Assembly: GCA_021462845.1 (NCBI GenBank)
Contig: JAJTXU010000019.1
Coordinates: forward strand, 1 to 36,359
Direction: 5' to 3'
DNA: 36,359 nucleotides
DNA from: Anaerolineales bacterium
Lineage (GTDB): Bacteria > Chloroflexota > Anaerolineae > Anaerolineales > Villigracilaceae
Position numbers and translations under genes: made by a program
Shown here: positions 22,873 through 31,141 of the stretch, in pieces
Numbering within the stretch: position 1 is the stretch's first letter
Layout: every line of letters begins with the position of its first letter
The notes under the pieces: generated by a model
Database searches by the model: none
Told to the model about the DNA's origin: nothing
What the model saw: the letters and a program-made list of their open reading frames with translations, nothing else

Positions 22873-22900
22873 TCCAATCTCTAATCTCCCATCTCTTGTA
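22873..22900. repeat. heptamer repeat before the MFS gene
   Basis: Units TCCAATC, TCTAATC, TCCCATC, TCTTGTA with a strict 7-nt period. The probable TTG start of the transporter lies inside the last unit. Confidence 0.7.
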
Positions 22901-24131
22901 TCGCCCCTCCCCATCCCGCGTTTATCTCTTCATTGAGTTCTCCGCTTCCGCGTGCTTCTCGATGATGTTCGTCGTCACGTCGCTGTATGAGGCAACTGTT
23001 GCGGGGCTGACCCCTGTTCAATTGATCCTCGTTGGCACTGCGCTTGAAATTTCCGCGTTCGTGTTCGAAGTGCCGACGGGCATCGTCGCCGATGTGTATT
23101 CGCGCAGGCTTTCGATCATCATCGGGTACATATTGATGGGCGTTGGTTTCCTTGTGGAAGGACTCTTCCCCGCGTTCATTCCGATTCTCCTTGCGCAAAT
23201 CATCTGGGGGTTGGGTTACACCTTTACCAGCGGCGCAACGCAAGCATGGATCACCGACGAGATCGGTGAAGACGATGCCAATAAATTATTTCTGCGCGCA
23301 ATGCGAGTCGGTTTATACGCATCATTGATCGGCATGGCGCTTGCCGCGCTGGTCGGCGTGAATAATGTTGCCATGCCGATTCTAGTTGGCGCGATCGGCG
23401 TGTTGTTGATCGGCGTGATCCTGATCTTCATCATGCCTGAGAAAAATTTCCACCCGACGCCGCGCGAAAACCGCAACACCTGGCAACACATGTGGCATAC
23501 CTTTCAACAAGGCGCGGATGCGGTTCGCTCCAAACCGCGCTTGATGAGCATCGTCGGCGTTGGCTTGTTCTATGGAATCTACAGCGAAGGGTTTGACCGT
23601 CTGTGGGTCAAACATTTGTTGGATCAGTTCAGCCTGCCGATTTTGTTTGGGAGCAACCAAGTGGGGTTCTTCGCCGTCCTGCGCGCGGCTGGCACGCTTC
23701 TGACCATCCTTGCGGTTCACGTAGCCGAAAAACGCGTCGACTCGACCAACTCCATCGCGATCGGTCGCGCGATGCTTGTTGTCACGGGGCTGATCTCAGT
23801 TGCCATGCTGGGGTTCGCCCTCTCGCCGTTCCTTCTCCTCAGCCTTGGGCTGTATCTCATCATCGACGCGTTGCGCGACGTTCGCATTCCCTTGCAAACC
23901 GCATGGGTGAATCAAAAACTGGATTCGAAAGTCCGCGCCACAGTGCATTCGATGTTTGGTCAAGTGGATGCGATTGGGCAAATGTTGGGAGGACCCGTTG
24001 TCGCCGTTATCGCCGTGCTAGGTTCCACCCTCGCTTCCCTCGTGACGTCGAGCCTGCTTCTCACCCCCGCGCTTTTCTTCGTCAGCCGCGCCAACTCGAT
24101 ATCTGAGGGCGAAGCGGGCGATAAAAATTAG
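22896..24131 (+). CDS. MFS transporter
   Basis: 411 aa with 11-12 predicted membrane helices. The loop between helices 2 and 3 reads PTGIVADVYSRRLS, the major-facilitator motif A (GxxxDxxxRR). Family: drug or metabolite efflux-type MFS, substrate unknown. The start is uncertain. TTG at 22896 keeps the first helix, but no Shine-Dalgarno sequence precedes it and the sequence there is a heptamer repeat. The frame is open further upstream into the HAD gene, and the first ATG (about 22961) would truncate helix 1. It follows the GNAT array, Cys-pair and HAD genes on the same strand without a clear terminator. It converges with the next gene, one base apart. Confidence 0.9.
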   Translation: MYRPSPSRVYLFIEFSASACFSMMFVVTSLYEATVAGLTPVQLILVGTALEISAFVFEVPTGIVADVYSRRLSIIIGYILMGVGFLVEGLFPAFIPILLAQIIWGLGYTFTSGATQAWITDEIGEDDANKLFLRAMRVGLYASLIGMALAALVGVNNVAMPILVGAIGVLLIGVILIFIMPEKNFHPTPRENRNTWQHMWHTFQQGADAVRSKPRLMSIVGVGLFYGIYSEGFDRLWVKHLLDQFSLPILFGSNQVGFFAVLRAAGTLLTILAVHVAEKRVDSTNSIAIGRAMLVVTGLISVAMLGFALSPFLLLSLGLYLIIDALRDVRIPLQTAWVNQKLDSKVRATVHSMFGQVDAIGQMLGGPVVAVIAVLGSTLASLVTSSLLLTPALFFVSRANSISEGEAGDKN

Positions 24132-24132
24132 T

Positions 24133-24792
24133 TCACTTCTCTTCTGCCAACCCCATAAGGAACAACCCATGAATGCCGCCAACAATCGCGCCTGCAATGA
24201 ATAACGTCAATGCCATGAGCGCCACCGATTGCCAAAGAGCGGACATCTTGAACGCCATGTCAATTCCCCAAAAGATGACGGGCATGCCGAACATCCATGC
24301 CAGCATGTTGGCGGGAATCCACGCGCCCGCGCGTTTGACCTTGCCGCGCATGACGAGCCACTGAGCGAACGATAGCACCGCGCCGCCAACCGCGCCCATC
24401 CCAGCCGCGAGCAGGAAGACGATCCATTGCGGCGGTTCAGCCATCGGGGCGGAGGAAGCAGTCGCTTCGCCCATGTTCATGATCGTGGAAGGGAGGTATC
24501 CCAACACGTACGCGATCAACGCGCCGATCATCGTTCCACGCCACCAGGCAAAGCGTTCGATGCCTGGGAACCAGGGTCGCATAGCCCACCATTGCGCCAA
24601 CCCCACAATAGTCGCTTCGACCGCGCCGCTTGCCACCGCGAAGGCGAAGGACAATAAAATACTGGTCAGTGTTCCCACGCCATCCAACTGTGAGAAGACA
24701 AGACCAGTAATGAGAAACGTCAACCCCAGCCCGACCATTTCACTGGACGCATTCGCCAGTGTCCAGCGCGACCACAATTGATTCTTATTCAT
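24133..24792 (-). CDS. multi-pass membrane protein of unknown function
   Basis: 219 aa with five or six hydrophobic helices. Repeated elements are seen: VEATIVGLAQWWAMRPWFPGIERFAWWRGTMIGALIAYVLGYLPSTIM in the first half and AVGGAVLSFAQWLVMRGKVKRAGAWIPANMLAWMFGMPVIF in the second. This suggests an internal duplication of a QW-x-x-MR...GAWI/W-RGTM-GALIAY unit. Such proteins are frequent in Chloroflexota and cyanobacteria without known role. GAAGGG precedes the start. It overlaps neither neighbour but leaves only one base to the MFS stop. Confidence 0.8.
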   Translation of the reverse strand: MNKNQLWSRWTLANASSEMVGLGLTFLITGLVFSQLDGVGTLTSILLSFAFAVASGAVEATIVGLAQWWAMRPWFPGIERFAWWRGTMIGALIAYVLGYLPSTIMNMGEATASSAPMAEPPQWIVFLLAAGMGAVGGAVLSFAQWLVMRGKVKRAGAWIPANMLAWMFGMPVIFWGIDMAFKMSALWQSVALMALTLFIAGAIVGGIHGLFLMGLAEEK

Positions 24793-24825
24793 GTTTCCCT
24801 TCCGGGCGAGCGATTGGATTCTATG

Positions 24826-25521
24826 TCAATGATGTATACGGACAATGATTGGTTGGGTTGTTTTTCTGTCGTGCATATGATTGATCGTGACAAACTCGAA
24901 TCCGTTCGATTGTATCTTCGGCACGATGGTTTCGACGATCTGCGCCGCTTTCGAGCCGTGACCATGCCCGTCGTGCAAGACGATGACCGAGCCTGAAATG
25001 GACGCTTCCAAAACTTGTTGGATCGTCCAACTCAATGGCTGGGTGAAATGCGGCGGGATGCAATTCCACATCACGAGGCGGTAGCCCCATTCTGCGAGCA
25101 AGGATTTTGTCTTCGATGTGAACGCTCCATACGGCGGGCGGACGTCGCGTATCTCGGTTGAGGAAATCCCGCACGCTTGCGAGATCAATGTTTTTGTTCG
25201 CTCCAACTGGTCTTGCAACACATCGGGTCTTTCAAATGGAAACGGGATATGACGATAGCAATGGATTCCAATCTCATGTCCGCCCGCATGGATTTGCTTC
25301 ACGAGACTTTGATTTTTTTCCACATCCTTCCCGATCAAAAAGAATGTCGCGCGGACTTCGTGCTTCGCCAGCACATCCAACACCTCAGGCGTGTCGCGCG
25401 GATGCGGACCGTCGTCGAAGGTGAGGGCGATCTCGCGGCGGGAGGCGTCTCCGCGCCAGAGTATGTCGGGGTGGCGGGATTGCATCCATGCGTAGGCGCG
25501 GAGGAGGTGAGGGGTGAGCAT
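24826..25521 (-). CDS. polysaccharide deacetylase (NodB homology domain)
   Basis: 231 aa. NodB motifs are present: TFDDGPH (Asp36, Asp37), GIHCYRH (His87, His91), RPPYG and VIVLHDGHG. Together these give the metal site and the catalytic acid/base of CE4 enzymes that remove N-acetyl groups from peptidoglycan or chitooligosaccharides. No signal peptide is visible, which is unusual for a cell-wall enzyme. The start may lie elsewhere, but the palindromic repeat at 25535-25615 lies directly upstream. No ribosome-binding site is seen before the ATG at 25521. Confidence 0.9.
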   Translation of the reverse strand: MLTPHLLRAYAWMQSRHPDILWRGDASRREIALTFDDGPHPRDTPEVLDVLAKHEVRATFFLIGKDVEKNQSLVKQIHAGGHEIGIHCYRHIPFPFERPDVLQDQLERTKTLISQACGISSTEIRDVRPPYGAFTSKTKSLLAEWGYRLVMWNCIPPHFTQPLSWTIQQVLEASISGSVIVLHDGHGHGSKAAQIVETIVPKIQSNGFEFVTINHMHDRKTTQPIIVRIHH

Positions 25522-25534
25522 GAATTGTTTTGAA

Positions 25535-25615
25535 TTTCGGAGCGCAGACTTCAGTCTGCAATTTCTGGCGAATTGAAATCTGCTATGTTAGCGGACTGAA
25601 GTCCGCATTCCGTAT
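25535..25615. repeat. palindromic repeat element, copy A
   Basis: TTTCGGAGCGC, then GCAGACT-TC-AGTCTGC (25544-25559), a 31-bp spacer, GCGGACT-GA-AGTCCGC (25591-25606) and ATTCCGTAT. The right half provides the last codons and stop of the HD protein (25583-25615). Copy B, interrupted by an insertion, is at 28784-28992. Confidence 0.85.
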
Positions 25616-26248
25616 TTCATCCATGAACTGTTTCAAGAATTGCACCATCACTTCGTGACGCTGCTCGGCGATGCGTTTGGCGGTGGCGGTGTTCATTTTG
25701 TCTTTGAGCAACAATAATTTTTCGTGGAAGTGATTGATCGTGTCGCTGTTGCTGTTTTTATATTGCTCAAAAGTGGCGTGCAATTGTGGGGAGGAGGATG
25801 GATCATACAGCGGACGATTCTTGTATCCGCCGTACGCGAAGGCGCGGGCGATGCCGATCGCGCCGATGGCGTCGAGTCGGTCGGCGTCCTGGACGATGAA
25901 GCCTTCGAGCGAGTCCATTTTGTTTTCGACGCGCGCGCCTTTGTAGGAGATGTGCTTGATGATGCGGCACACCGCGTCCGTGGTGGAGGGGTCGAGGGAA
26001 AGCGAATCCAGCCAGCCCTGCGCGCGAAGCGGGGTTTCATCCCCCGAAGCGTTGAACTTCCAATCATCCAGATCGTGAAGCAGGGCGGCGAGTTGGACGA
26101 TGAAGGCATCCGCCTTTTCGATTTCGCAGATGTGGAGGGCGGTCTGCCAGACGCGATAGATGTGCCACCAATCGTGCCCCGACGAATCGTCTGAAAATTC
26201 CTGCTTGATGTAGTCGGCGGTTTGTTGGATGATCTCTTGCTGGTTCAT
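25583..26248 (-). CDS. HD-domain phosphohydrolase (YedJ-like)
   Basis: 221 aa from ATG at 26248 (MNQQEI), chosen because it overlaps the upstream gene by four bases. A longer frame reaches back through that gene and is not believable. HD residues are SGHDWWH (His25, His29), LLHDLDDW (His58, Asp59) and QDADRLDAIG (Asp of the fourth motif), so a metal-dependent phosphohydrolase acting on a nucleotide or phosphate ester is expected. The last residues, NADFSPLT, are encoded by the palindromic repeat GCGGACTGAAGTCCGC, so the C-terminus was created or replaced by repeat insertion. The catalytic core is untouched. Confidence 0.9.
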   Translation of the reverse strand: MNQQEIIQQTADYIKQEFSDDSSGHDWWHIYRVWQTALHICEIEKADAFIVQLAALLHDLDDWKFNASGDETPLRAQGWLDSLSLDPSTTDAVCRIIKHISYKGARVENKMDSLEGFIVQDADRLDAIGAIGIARAFAYGGYKNRPLYDPSSSPQLHATFEQYKNSNSDTINHFHEKLLLLKDKMNTATAKRIAEQRHEVMVQFLKQFMDEIRNADFSPLT

Positions 26249-26583
26249 CGGATTTGCTCGGCGAAGAGGATCGAGGCGATGATCGCGATGAAGGATAAAC
26301 CCGCGCCTGTGAGTGTGCCAACCAGCGTGGAGACGAGCGCCGCGACGATGTTGTTCCAATTCGATTTTGTGATAAGGCGAATCGTCAGCCGCCAGGCGAT
26401 GATGACCGCAAGGATGTTTCCTACGCCCTGACAAATGAACGAGGCGTTGAGCGCTATCGAAGCCAAGCGTCCGCTAAACCCATTGAGCAAGACCAATTGA
26501 CCGAACGAGAGGATGACGCTGATGATAATGAGCAGAACGAAAGTTATTACGGCAGAGATGATGGCGGGGGTTTTGTTGGGCAT
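26245..26583 (-). CDS. small membrane protein
   Basis: 112 aa from ATG at 26583 (MPNKTPAI), supported by AGGAGACAG upstream. Three hydrophobic stretches: AIISAVITFVLLIIISVILSF, SFICQGVGNILAVIIAW, and IVAALVSTLVGTLTGAGLSFIAIIASILF. No family recognised. It is coupled to the HD gene by an ATGA overlap, so the two may act together. Confidence 0.75.
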   Translation of the reverse strand: MPNKTPAIISAVITFVLLIIISVILSFGQLVLLNGFSGRLASIALNASFICQGVGNILAVIIAWRLTIRLITKSNWNNIVAALVSTLVGTLTGAGLSFIAIIASILFAEQIR

Positions 26584-26637
26584 GCTGTCTCCTGTGAATG
26601 ATTTTACACTGTATCGCCTGCGTTTAGAATATTGTGG

Positions 26638-26817
26638 TTCTACCGTTTTTAACGGGATAACTCGGGACAACTCTTTTCAAACACATAGGCTTGCATTGAG
26701 CTTGTCGAAATGACACGACGGTCACCAAGGAAAACCCGATGAACTCAAGGCTCTTTTTTTCCCTTTGTGTACTTTGTGTCCTTCGTGGTGAGGCTCTTTC
26801 CCGTTAAAAACGGTAGA
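26638..26817. repeat. inverted repeat enclosing a mosaic of interspersed repeats
   Basis: CTACCGTTTTTAACGGGA (26640-26657) and TCCCGTTAAAAACGGTAG (26799-26816) are exact reverse complements, and each contains the near-palindrome CCGTTTTTAACGG. Between them lie a CATTGAGCTTGTCGAAATG repeat (about 26694-26712) and the 26761-26790 block whose reverse complement reads CACCACGAAGGACACAAAG. The 180-bp unit looks like a small non-autonomous element next to a transposase fragment. Confidence 0.7.
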
Positions 26818-26835
26818 GCCAGAATTTGCATTGAG

Positions 26836-27162
26836 TCATCGGTTGAGCGTTCCAGACGCGTTGATGCCCTCCGCCAGAAAGGGCTGTAACCGCTTGGAAC
26901 AGACCCGCCCAGAGACCTCCCATACCTGCTCCAGAACTTGCGCCACTTCGCCACGATACACGGCTTTATAGGTTTTAGGTTTCCCTTTTAGGCGGTTTTG
27001 AACTTGCCTTTGATTTTTCAGTACTCGGATCGCATGTTTCCGATGGTATCCGGTAGCAGAGGTAAATTCATCCAACATCTTTTGCTTTTCTACCTTTTTG
27101 GCTTTGAGGTATCGCGGTCGCAGAACTTCAAGTAATTCACGCTTGCTTTTCAAGCTCATCAT
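26836..27162 (-). pseudogene. N-terminal fragment of a DDE (integrase-type) transposase
   Basis: 108 residues remain. The N-terminus KSKRELLEVLRPRYLKAKKVEKQKMLDEF, then TGYHRKHAIRVLKN, is the helix-turn-helix region of a roughly 400-residue transposase with an rve catalytic domain. EVSGRVCSKRLQPFLAEG is the start of the conserved middle part. The frame then breaks off into unrelated residues (NASGTLNR) and the whole DDE catalytic domain is missing, so it cannot transpose. GGAGGAG precedes the start. I do not assign an IS family. Duplicated 21-bp motifs at 27199-27254 probably mark the old IS end. Confidence 0.85.
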
Positions 27163-27171
27163 GTCGCTCCT

Positions 27172-27195
27172 CCAATAGGCTCTTTAGCCTATTGG
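27172..27195. repeat. hairpin in the transposase leader
   Basis: CCAATAGGC (27172-27180), loop TCTTTA, GCCTATTGG (27187-27195), 10 bp before the transposase start. It may reduce translation from read-through transcripts, as in many insertion sequences. Confidence 0.6.
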
Positions 27196-27198
27196 AAA

Positions 27199-27254
27199 GT
27201 AACATTTTCACTGATGCAACGATACTTCCCTCGGTAACATTTTCCCTGATGCAA
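27199..27254. repeat. two direct repeats at the remnant IS end
   Basis: GTAACATTTTCACTGATGCA (27199-27218, then A) and GTAACATTTTCCCTGATGCA (27234-27253, then A) differ at one base and are 35 bp apart. They resemble the inner and outer transposase-binding sites of an IS terminus. No clear matching end was found on the other side. Confidence 0.7.
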
Positions 27255-27286
27255 TTCGGGCTGATATTTGCTTTGTGTTGTCCGTG

Positions 27287-27292
27287 TATAAT
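27287..27292 (+). promoter_or_regulatory. consensus -10 box after the IS end
   Basis: TATAAT, 22 bp before the ATG at 27314. It lies about 30 bp outside the IS-end repeats and may drive the small membrane protein and thiolase genes. Confidence 0.45.
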
Positions 27293-27313
27293 TCACGCGC
27301 GGAGGCTTGTGTT

Positions 27314-27550
27314 ATGAATTTTTTACTTTCGCTCGATACGATGTGGATCGTGGCGTTGATCCTTGGCGCGTTCATCGTGTATGAATTGCGCTCAGGCGAA
27401 ATTCATCTGCGCTTTTTTGGTCCCATCACGCGCGCCAGAGCGCCGATCATCTATTGGCTGTTCATCATCTTCTACATCGTAGCTCTGGGCATCGTGGTAT
27501 ATGCGTGGATCAGCGGCGTGAGGATTCCCGTATCCGAATTGTTTAAATGA
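27314..27550 (+). CDS. small two-helix membrane protein
   Basis: 78 aa from ATG at 27314 with GGAGG eight bases upstream; an ATG further up at 27275 has no site. Two hydrophobic segments (TMWIVALILGAFIVYEL and IIYWLFIIFYIVALGIVVYAW) are separated by a basic loop (RFFGPITRARAP). No family recognised. It is 22 bp before the thiolase and probably co-transcribed. Confidence 0.75.
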   Translation: MNFLLSLDTMWIVALILGAFIVYELRSGEIHLRFFGPITRARAPIIYWLFIIFYIVALGIVVYAWISGVRIPVSELFK

Positions 27551-27572
27551 CAAAGAGTAGTTTGGAGAACCA

Positions 27573-28781
27573 ATGACGACTGCAGTCATCATAGACGCGA
27601 TCCGCACGCCGATCGGAGCCTTGGGCGGGATTCTCTCCCCGCTTCGCCCCGACGATATGGCGGCTTCTGTTATCCGTGAAGTGATTCAACGCTCCAGCCT
27701 TGACCCCGCGCTTGTGGAAGAAGTGATCCTCGGATGCGCGAATCAAGCGGGCGAAGATAACCGCAACGTCGCGCGGATGTCCGCGTTGCTGGCGGGGTTG
27801 CCGGTTGAAGTCGCGGGCGTGACGGTGAATCGTCTGTGCGCGTCGGGGTTGAACGCGGTGAATCAGGCGGCGCGGGCGATCAAGGCTGGGGAGGGCGAGG
27901 TCTTCATCGCGGGCGGAGTCGAATCGATGAGTCGCGCGCCGTACTCCATCCCAAAAGCGGAGGCGGGATTCTCGTTCGGCAATCTCACCGCATGGGATAC
28001 CGCGCTCGGTTGGCGATATCCGAATCCAAAAATGAAAGAAGCGCACGGCACGCACTCGATGGGCGAGACCGCCGAAAACATCGCGCAGGAACGTCCGCAT
28101 ATCACGCGCGAAAAACAGGATGAGTTTTCATTGAAGAGTCATCAACGCGCCATTGCCGCGATTGATTCGGGACGACTCGCAAAAGAAATTTTGTCAGTTT
28201 CGATTCCGCAAAAAAAAGGCGAGCCGAAAATTGTGGATACCGACGAACGTCCGCGCCGCGACACAACAATGGAATCGCTTGCGCGACTCAAGCCCGCGTT
28301 TGCCAAAGAGGGTGGAACTGTGACTGCGGGAAATTCGTCTGGACTCAACGATGGCGCGGCGGCAGTGTTGATGATGAGCGAAGAAAAAGCCAGCGCATTG
28401 AATCTCAAGCCTCTTGCGCGAGTCGTCGCATCGGCTGTGGCTGGAGTCCCACCGCGCGTGATGGGATATGGCCCGATCCCTGCAACGAGAAAAGTGTTGC
28501 AACGAGCGGGCTTGCAGATGAAAGACATCGGACTCGTCGAACTCAACGAAGCCTTTGCCGTGCAATCGCTCGCGGTGATGGAAGATTTGGAACTTGATCC
28601 CGAAATCGTCAACGTCAACGGCGGCGCGATCGCCATCGGGCATCCGCTTGGATGTTCGGGCGCGCGATTGGTGACAACGCTCGCGCATGAAATGAAATTG
28701 CGCGGCAATATCAAATATGGACTCGCCACGCTTTGCGTCGGCGTTGGTCAAGGCGAAGCGACGATCATCGAGACTTTATAG
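27573..28781 (+). CDS. thiolase (acetyl-CoA acetyltransferase / 3-oxoadipyl-CoA thiolase type)
   Basis: 402 aa, full length. Active-site residues are complete: Cys89 in [10 protein letters not shown] takes the acyl group, His357 in [14 protein letters not shown] activates it, and Cys388 in LCVGVGQG is the acid/base. The thiolase cleaves or condenses acyl-CoA with CoA in beta-oxidation, or in aromatic-ring catabolism. The segment [12 protein letters not shown] is typical of the 400-residue PcaF/PaaJ branch, so 3-oxoadipyl-CoA is a candidate substrate. Without neighbouring pathway genes this stays open. GGAG precedes the start. Confidence 0.94.
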   Translation: MTTAVIIDAIRTPIGALGGILSPLRPDDMAASVIREVIQRSSLDPALVEEVILGCANQAGEDNRNVARMSALLAGLPVEVAGVTVNRLCASGLNAVNQAARAIKAGEGEVFIAGGVESMSRAPYSIPKAEAGFSFGNLTAWDTALGWRYPNPKMKEAHGTHSMGETAENIAQERPHITREKQDEFSLKSHQRAIAAIDSGRLAKEILSVSIPQKKGEPKIVDTDERPRRDTTMESLARLKPAFAKEGGTVTAGNSSGLNDGAAAVLMMSEEKASALNLKPLARVVASAVAGVPPRVMGYGPIPATRKVLQRAGLQMKDIGLVELNEAFAVQSLAVMEDLELDPEIVNVNGGAIAIGHPLGCSGARLVTTLAHEMKLRGNIKYGLATLCVGVGQGEATIIETL

Positions 28782-28783
28782 AT

Positions 28784-28992
28784 TTTCGGAGCGCGGACTT
28801 CAGTCCGCCTTATGTCAAAAGCGGACTGTTGCAAGTTAACAATTAAACCGAGCAATCCTTTCACTCCATTTTGAACCACGGAGACACTAAGTCACGGAGC
28901 TTTTAAATTGTTTTTCTCAGTGTCCCCGTGTCTCAGTGGTTAGGTTTGTTACTCGATTAATTTATAAAAGATCAAAAGTCCGTATTCCGTAT
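28784..28992. repeat. palindromic repeat element, copy B, interrupted
   Basis: TTTCGGAGCGC, then GCGGACT-TC-AGTCCGC (28793-28808), a short spacer and GCGGACT (28821-28827). The expected right half AGTCCGTATTCCGTAT appears only at 28977-28992. The 149 bp between are absent from copy A at 25535-25615. No gene is present in 28782-29015. Confidence 0.8.
28828..28976. mobile_element. MITE-like insertion inside a palindromic repeat
   Basis: The insert splits the second palindrome of copy B. It has imperfect terminal inverted repeats (TTAACAATTAAACCGAG at 28836-28852 and CTCGATTAATTTATAA at 28952-28967) and an inner inverted repeat of the AACCACGGAGACAC type (28874-28899 and 28916-28941). It codes for nothing. 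It has the size and structure of a non-autonomous miniature element. Confidence 0.6.
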
Positions 28993-29015
28993 GTATTGAG
29001 ATAAGATAAACAACC

Positions 29016-30194
29016 ATGAAAAGAACAATTTCCCTAACCTCTTTCCTCTTTCTTCTTTCTCTCCTCGTTGCTTGCAACGCGCCGATTGCATCTCCCGAAG
29101 CGTTGGCGCAATCTCCCACGTCAATTCCCGAAACGCCAATCCCCGCCACACCTGAGCCAGCCGAGATTGATGCTCCGCTCGTCCAATCGCCGGAGTTGAT
29201 CAAGATTCAATTCCTCGACCCTCGCGATGGCTGGGGCGTGACGCAGACTCAGATCGTCCGCACGAACGACGGCGGCATCACGTGGTACAACGTCACGCCG
29301 CCTGAAATGGGCGAGGCTGGCTACAGCGTGGACTGGTTCATCATGGACAACGACCATGTGTGGCTGCAACTAGCCGACAATGCGAATTATCCATTCGCCG
29401 GGTTTCAATATCGCACAACCGACGGCGGAGTCACATGGAGCGAAATTGATACGCCATACAGCGGCGCTCACGTTTCGTTCCTCGATCCCAATAACGGCTG
29501 GGCATTGGCAGACCTCGGCGTTGGCGCAGGCTCGAACGCGGTCGCCGTCTATCAAACCACCGACGGCGGCGCAACGTGGACTCAAAAATTCACCAACGAC
29601 CCGAACCGCCCTGTGTCTTCCGATTCGCTTCCGCTCGGCGGACTCAAACAAGGCTTCACGCCGCTCAACATGCAAACCGCATGGATCTACGGCGTGATCT
29701 ACGCGCCGGGTTCGCCGTACATCTTCCGCACCGATGACGGCGGCGCGACGTGGTCGCCGGTCACACTCCCGTTGCCGGAGGGCGGCGCAGATGCCGAACT
29801 CAGCGTCGAACAAGTTTCATTCGCCTATGACAACACTGTGTTCCTCGTCATGCGCAACACCTCCGATGCGATCAACACGCCGGTGTATGTTTCCACCGAT
29901 TCGGGTAACACCTGGTCGCTCACGCCCACATTGATTCCCCAGAGCGGCGAGGTGAGTTTCATCTCGGCGAGCGAGATCGTCATCTATAACCGCGAGCAGT
30001 TTTACGTCACGCGCGACGCGGCAAAAACGTGGAGCATCATCCCGCCCGACGTCAAGTTCGGCGATTCGTTTTCCGGCATGGATTTCGTCAGCGCGGATAC
30101 CGGCTATGTCCTTTCGCTAAATTCAGACACAAATCACACGTCGCTATATCGCACCGACGATGGAGGCGCCACATGGTTTCCCGTTATTCCCTGA
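29016..30194 (+). CDS. lipoprotein with YCF48/Asp-box propeller
   Basis: 392 aa. The signal peptide ends in LVAC (Cys20) and is followed by a Pro/Thr/Glu linker to about residue 55. Seven Asp-box-like turns follow: TNDGGITW, TTDGGVTW, TTDGGATW, TDDGGATW, STDSGNTW, TRDAAKTW and TDDGGATW. This matches a complete seven-bladed propeller, with DGW/NGW strands as in YCF48 proteins. It should sit on the outer face of the membrane as a binding scaffold. YCF48 relatives assist photosystem assembly, but nothing photosynthetic is near. The start lies just after the interrupted repeat. The next lipoprotein starts 22 bases before its stop. Confidence 0.88.
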   Translation: MKRTISLTSFLFLLSLLVACNAPIASPEALAQSPTSIPETPIPATPEPAEIDAPLVQSPELIKIQFLDPRDGWGVTQTQIVRTNDGGITWYNVTPPEMGEAGYSVDWFIMDNDHVWLQLADNANYPFAGFQYRTTDGGVTWSEIDTPYSGAHVSFLDPNNGWALADLGVGAGSNAVAVYQTTDGGATWTQKFTNDPNRPVSSDSLPLGGLKQGFTPLNMQTAWIYGVIYAPGSPYIFRTDDGGATWSPVTLPLPEGGADAELSVEQVSFAYDNTVFLVMRNTSDAINTPVYVSTDSGNTWSLTPTLIPQSGEVSFISASEIVIYNREQFYVTRDAAKTWSIIPPDVKFGDSFSGMDFVSADTGYVLSLNSDTNHTSLYRTDDGGATWFPVIP

Positions 30195-31099
30195 TCGCAT
30201 TCCTCATCCTCTTTTTAATTGGATGTACCCCCGGCTCTCCCGCAGGGACGCCTGCCCCAACCGCGTCGGCGATTCCTCCCGCCTCGACGCCCACTTCAGC
30301 GCCCACGCCCGCGCCGGATTACGCCGCGCAGATTCGCAACGGGCAATATCAACTCGGCATACCCGATTCGTTGCGCGTCGTGCAATTCACCGATGGAAAA
30401 TATGAATCAAGCCCGCCCGGAAGTCCGGACTATGCCTCTGCGACTCTGATGGATCACTCCGCGCGCGGCGACCTCAATGGCGATGGCGTGGATGAAATTG
30501 CGGTGGCTGTCGTTGAAAATTATGGCGGCACAGGCAACTTTGTCTTCATTGCGGTGTATACGCTGACGAGCGGCGAGCCTGTTTTCCAAACATCCACGCT
30601 GGTGGACGATAGACCGGCGATCAACGCGCTGTCCATTGAAAACGGGGAAATTTTCCTGCGCGCCATCACGCACGCTTCAGAAGATCCGTTTTGTTGCCCC
30701 ACGTTGCAAAATGAACGGCATTATCAACTCATTGACGATCAACTCCAAATCAGCGATTACGTTACTTTCACGCCTGATGGGAGACCACGCACGATTACCA
30801 TCGATTCGCCATTGAATGGCTCGGAAGCCTTTAGCGCGGTTCAGGTCAAAGGCAGTTTTGCCATTGCCCCGTTTGAGAACACCTTCGCGTATCGAATCTA
30901 CGATGTGGGCGGAATCGAACTGTCTGCCGGCGCAGTGACTGTGACCGCTACCGACTTCGGCGCGCCCGGCACGTTTGATACCATGATCAACATCGGCGGG
31001 CTGTTATCAGGCTCGGTCATCCGCGTTGAGATTCAAGACATCAGCGCGAAGGATGGTTCATTGCTCGCCATGGATTCGGTCGAATTGGTTGTAAAATAG
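30173..31099 (+). CDS. lipoprotein with FG-GAP-like segment and beta-sandwich domain
   Basis: 308 aa from ATG at 30173 (MVSRYSLIAF), chosen because it gives a perfect lipobox LIGC (Cys18). It overlaps the preceding gene by 22 bases. After a Pro/Ala/Thr linker (to about 50) comes a domain with ARGDLNGDGVDEIAVAVVENYGGTGNFVFIAVYT, an FG-GAP/EF-like calcium-loop sequence (DLNGDGVDE). The C-terminal part (about 200-308) has PLNGSEAFSAVQVKGSFAIAPFENTFAYRIYD, similar to Gmad2-type immunoglobulin-like domains. The function is probably adhesion or sensing at the surface. Ligand unknown. Confidence 0.8.
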   Translation: MVSRYSLIAFLILFLIGCTPGSPAGTPAPTASAIPPASTPTSAPTPAPDYAAQIRNGQYQLGIPDSLRVVQFTDGKYESSPPGSPDYASATLMDHSARGDLNGDGVDEIAVAVVENYGGTGNFVFIAVYTLTSGEPVFQTSTLVDDRPAINALSIENGEIFLRAITHASEDPFCCPTLQNERHYQLIDDQLQISDYVTFTPDGRPRTITIDSPLNGSEAFSAVQVKGSFAIAPFENTFAYRIYDVGGIELSAGAVTVTATDFGAPGTFDTMINIGGLLSGSVIRVEIQDISAKDGSLLAMDSVELVVK

Positions 31100-31141
31100 C
31101 CGTACCGCAAAATTCATTTTGCGCACCTACTGGAGGTAATC

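Noticed and set aside
27543-28100. 185-codon frame antisense to the thiolase
   Set aside because: The thiolase has all three catalytic residues. The antisense product is Arg/His-rich, typical of a shadow frame.
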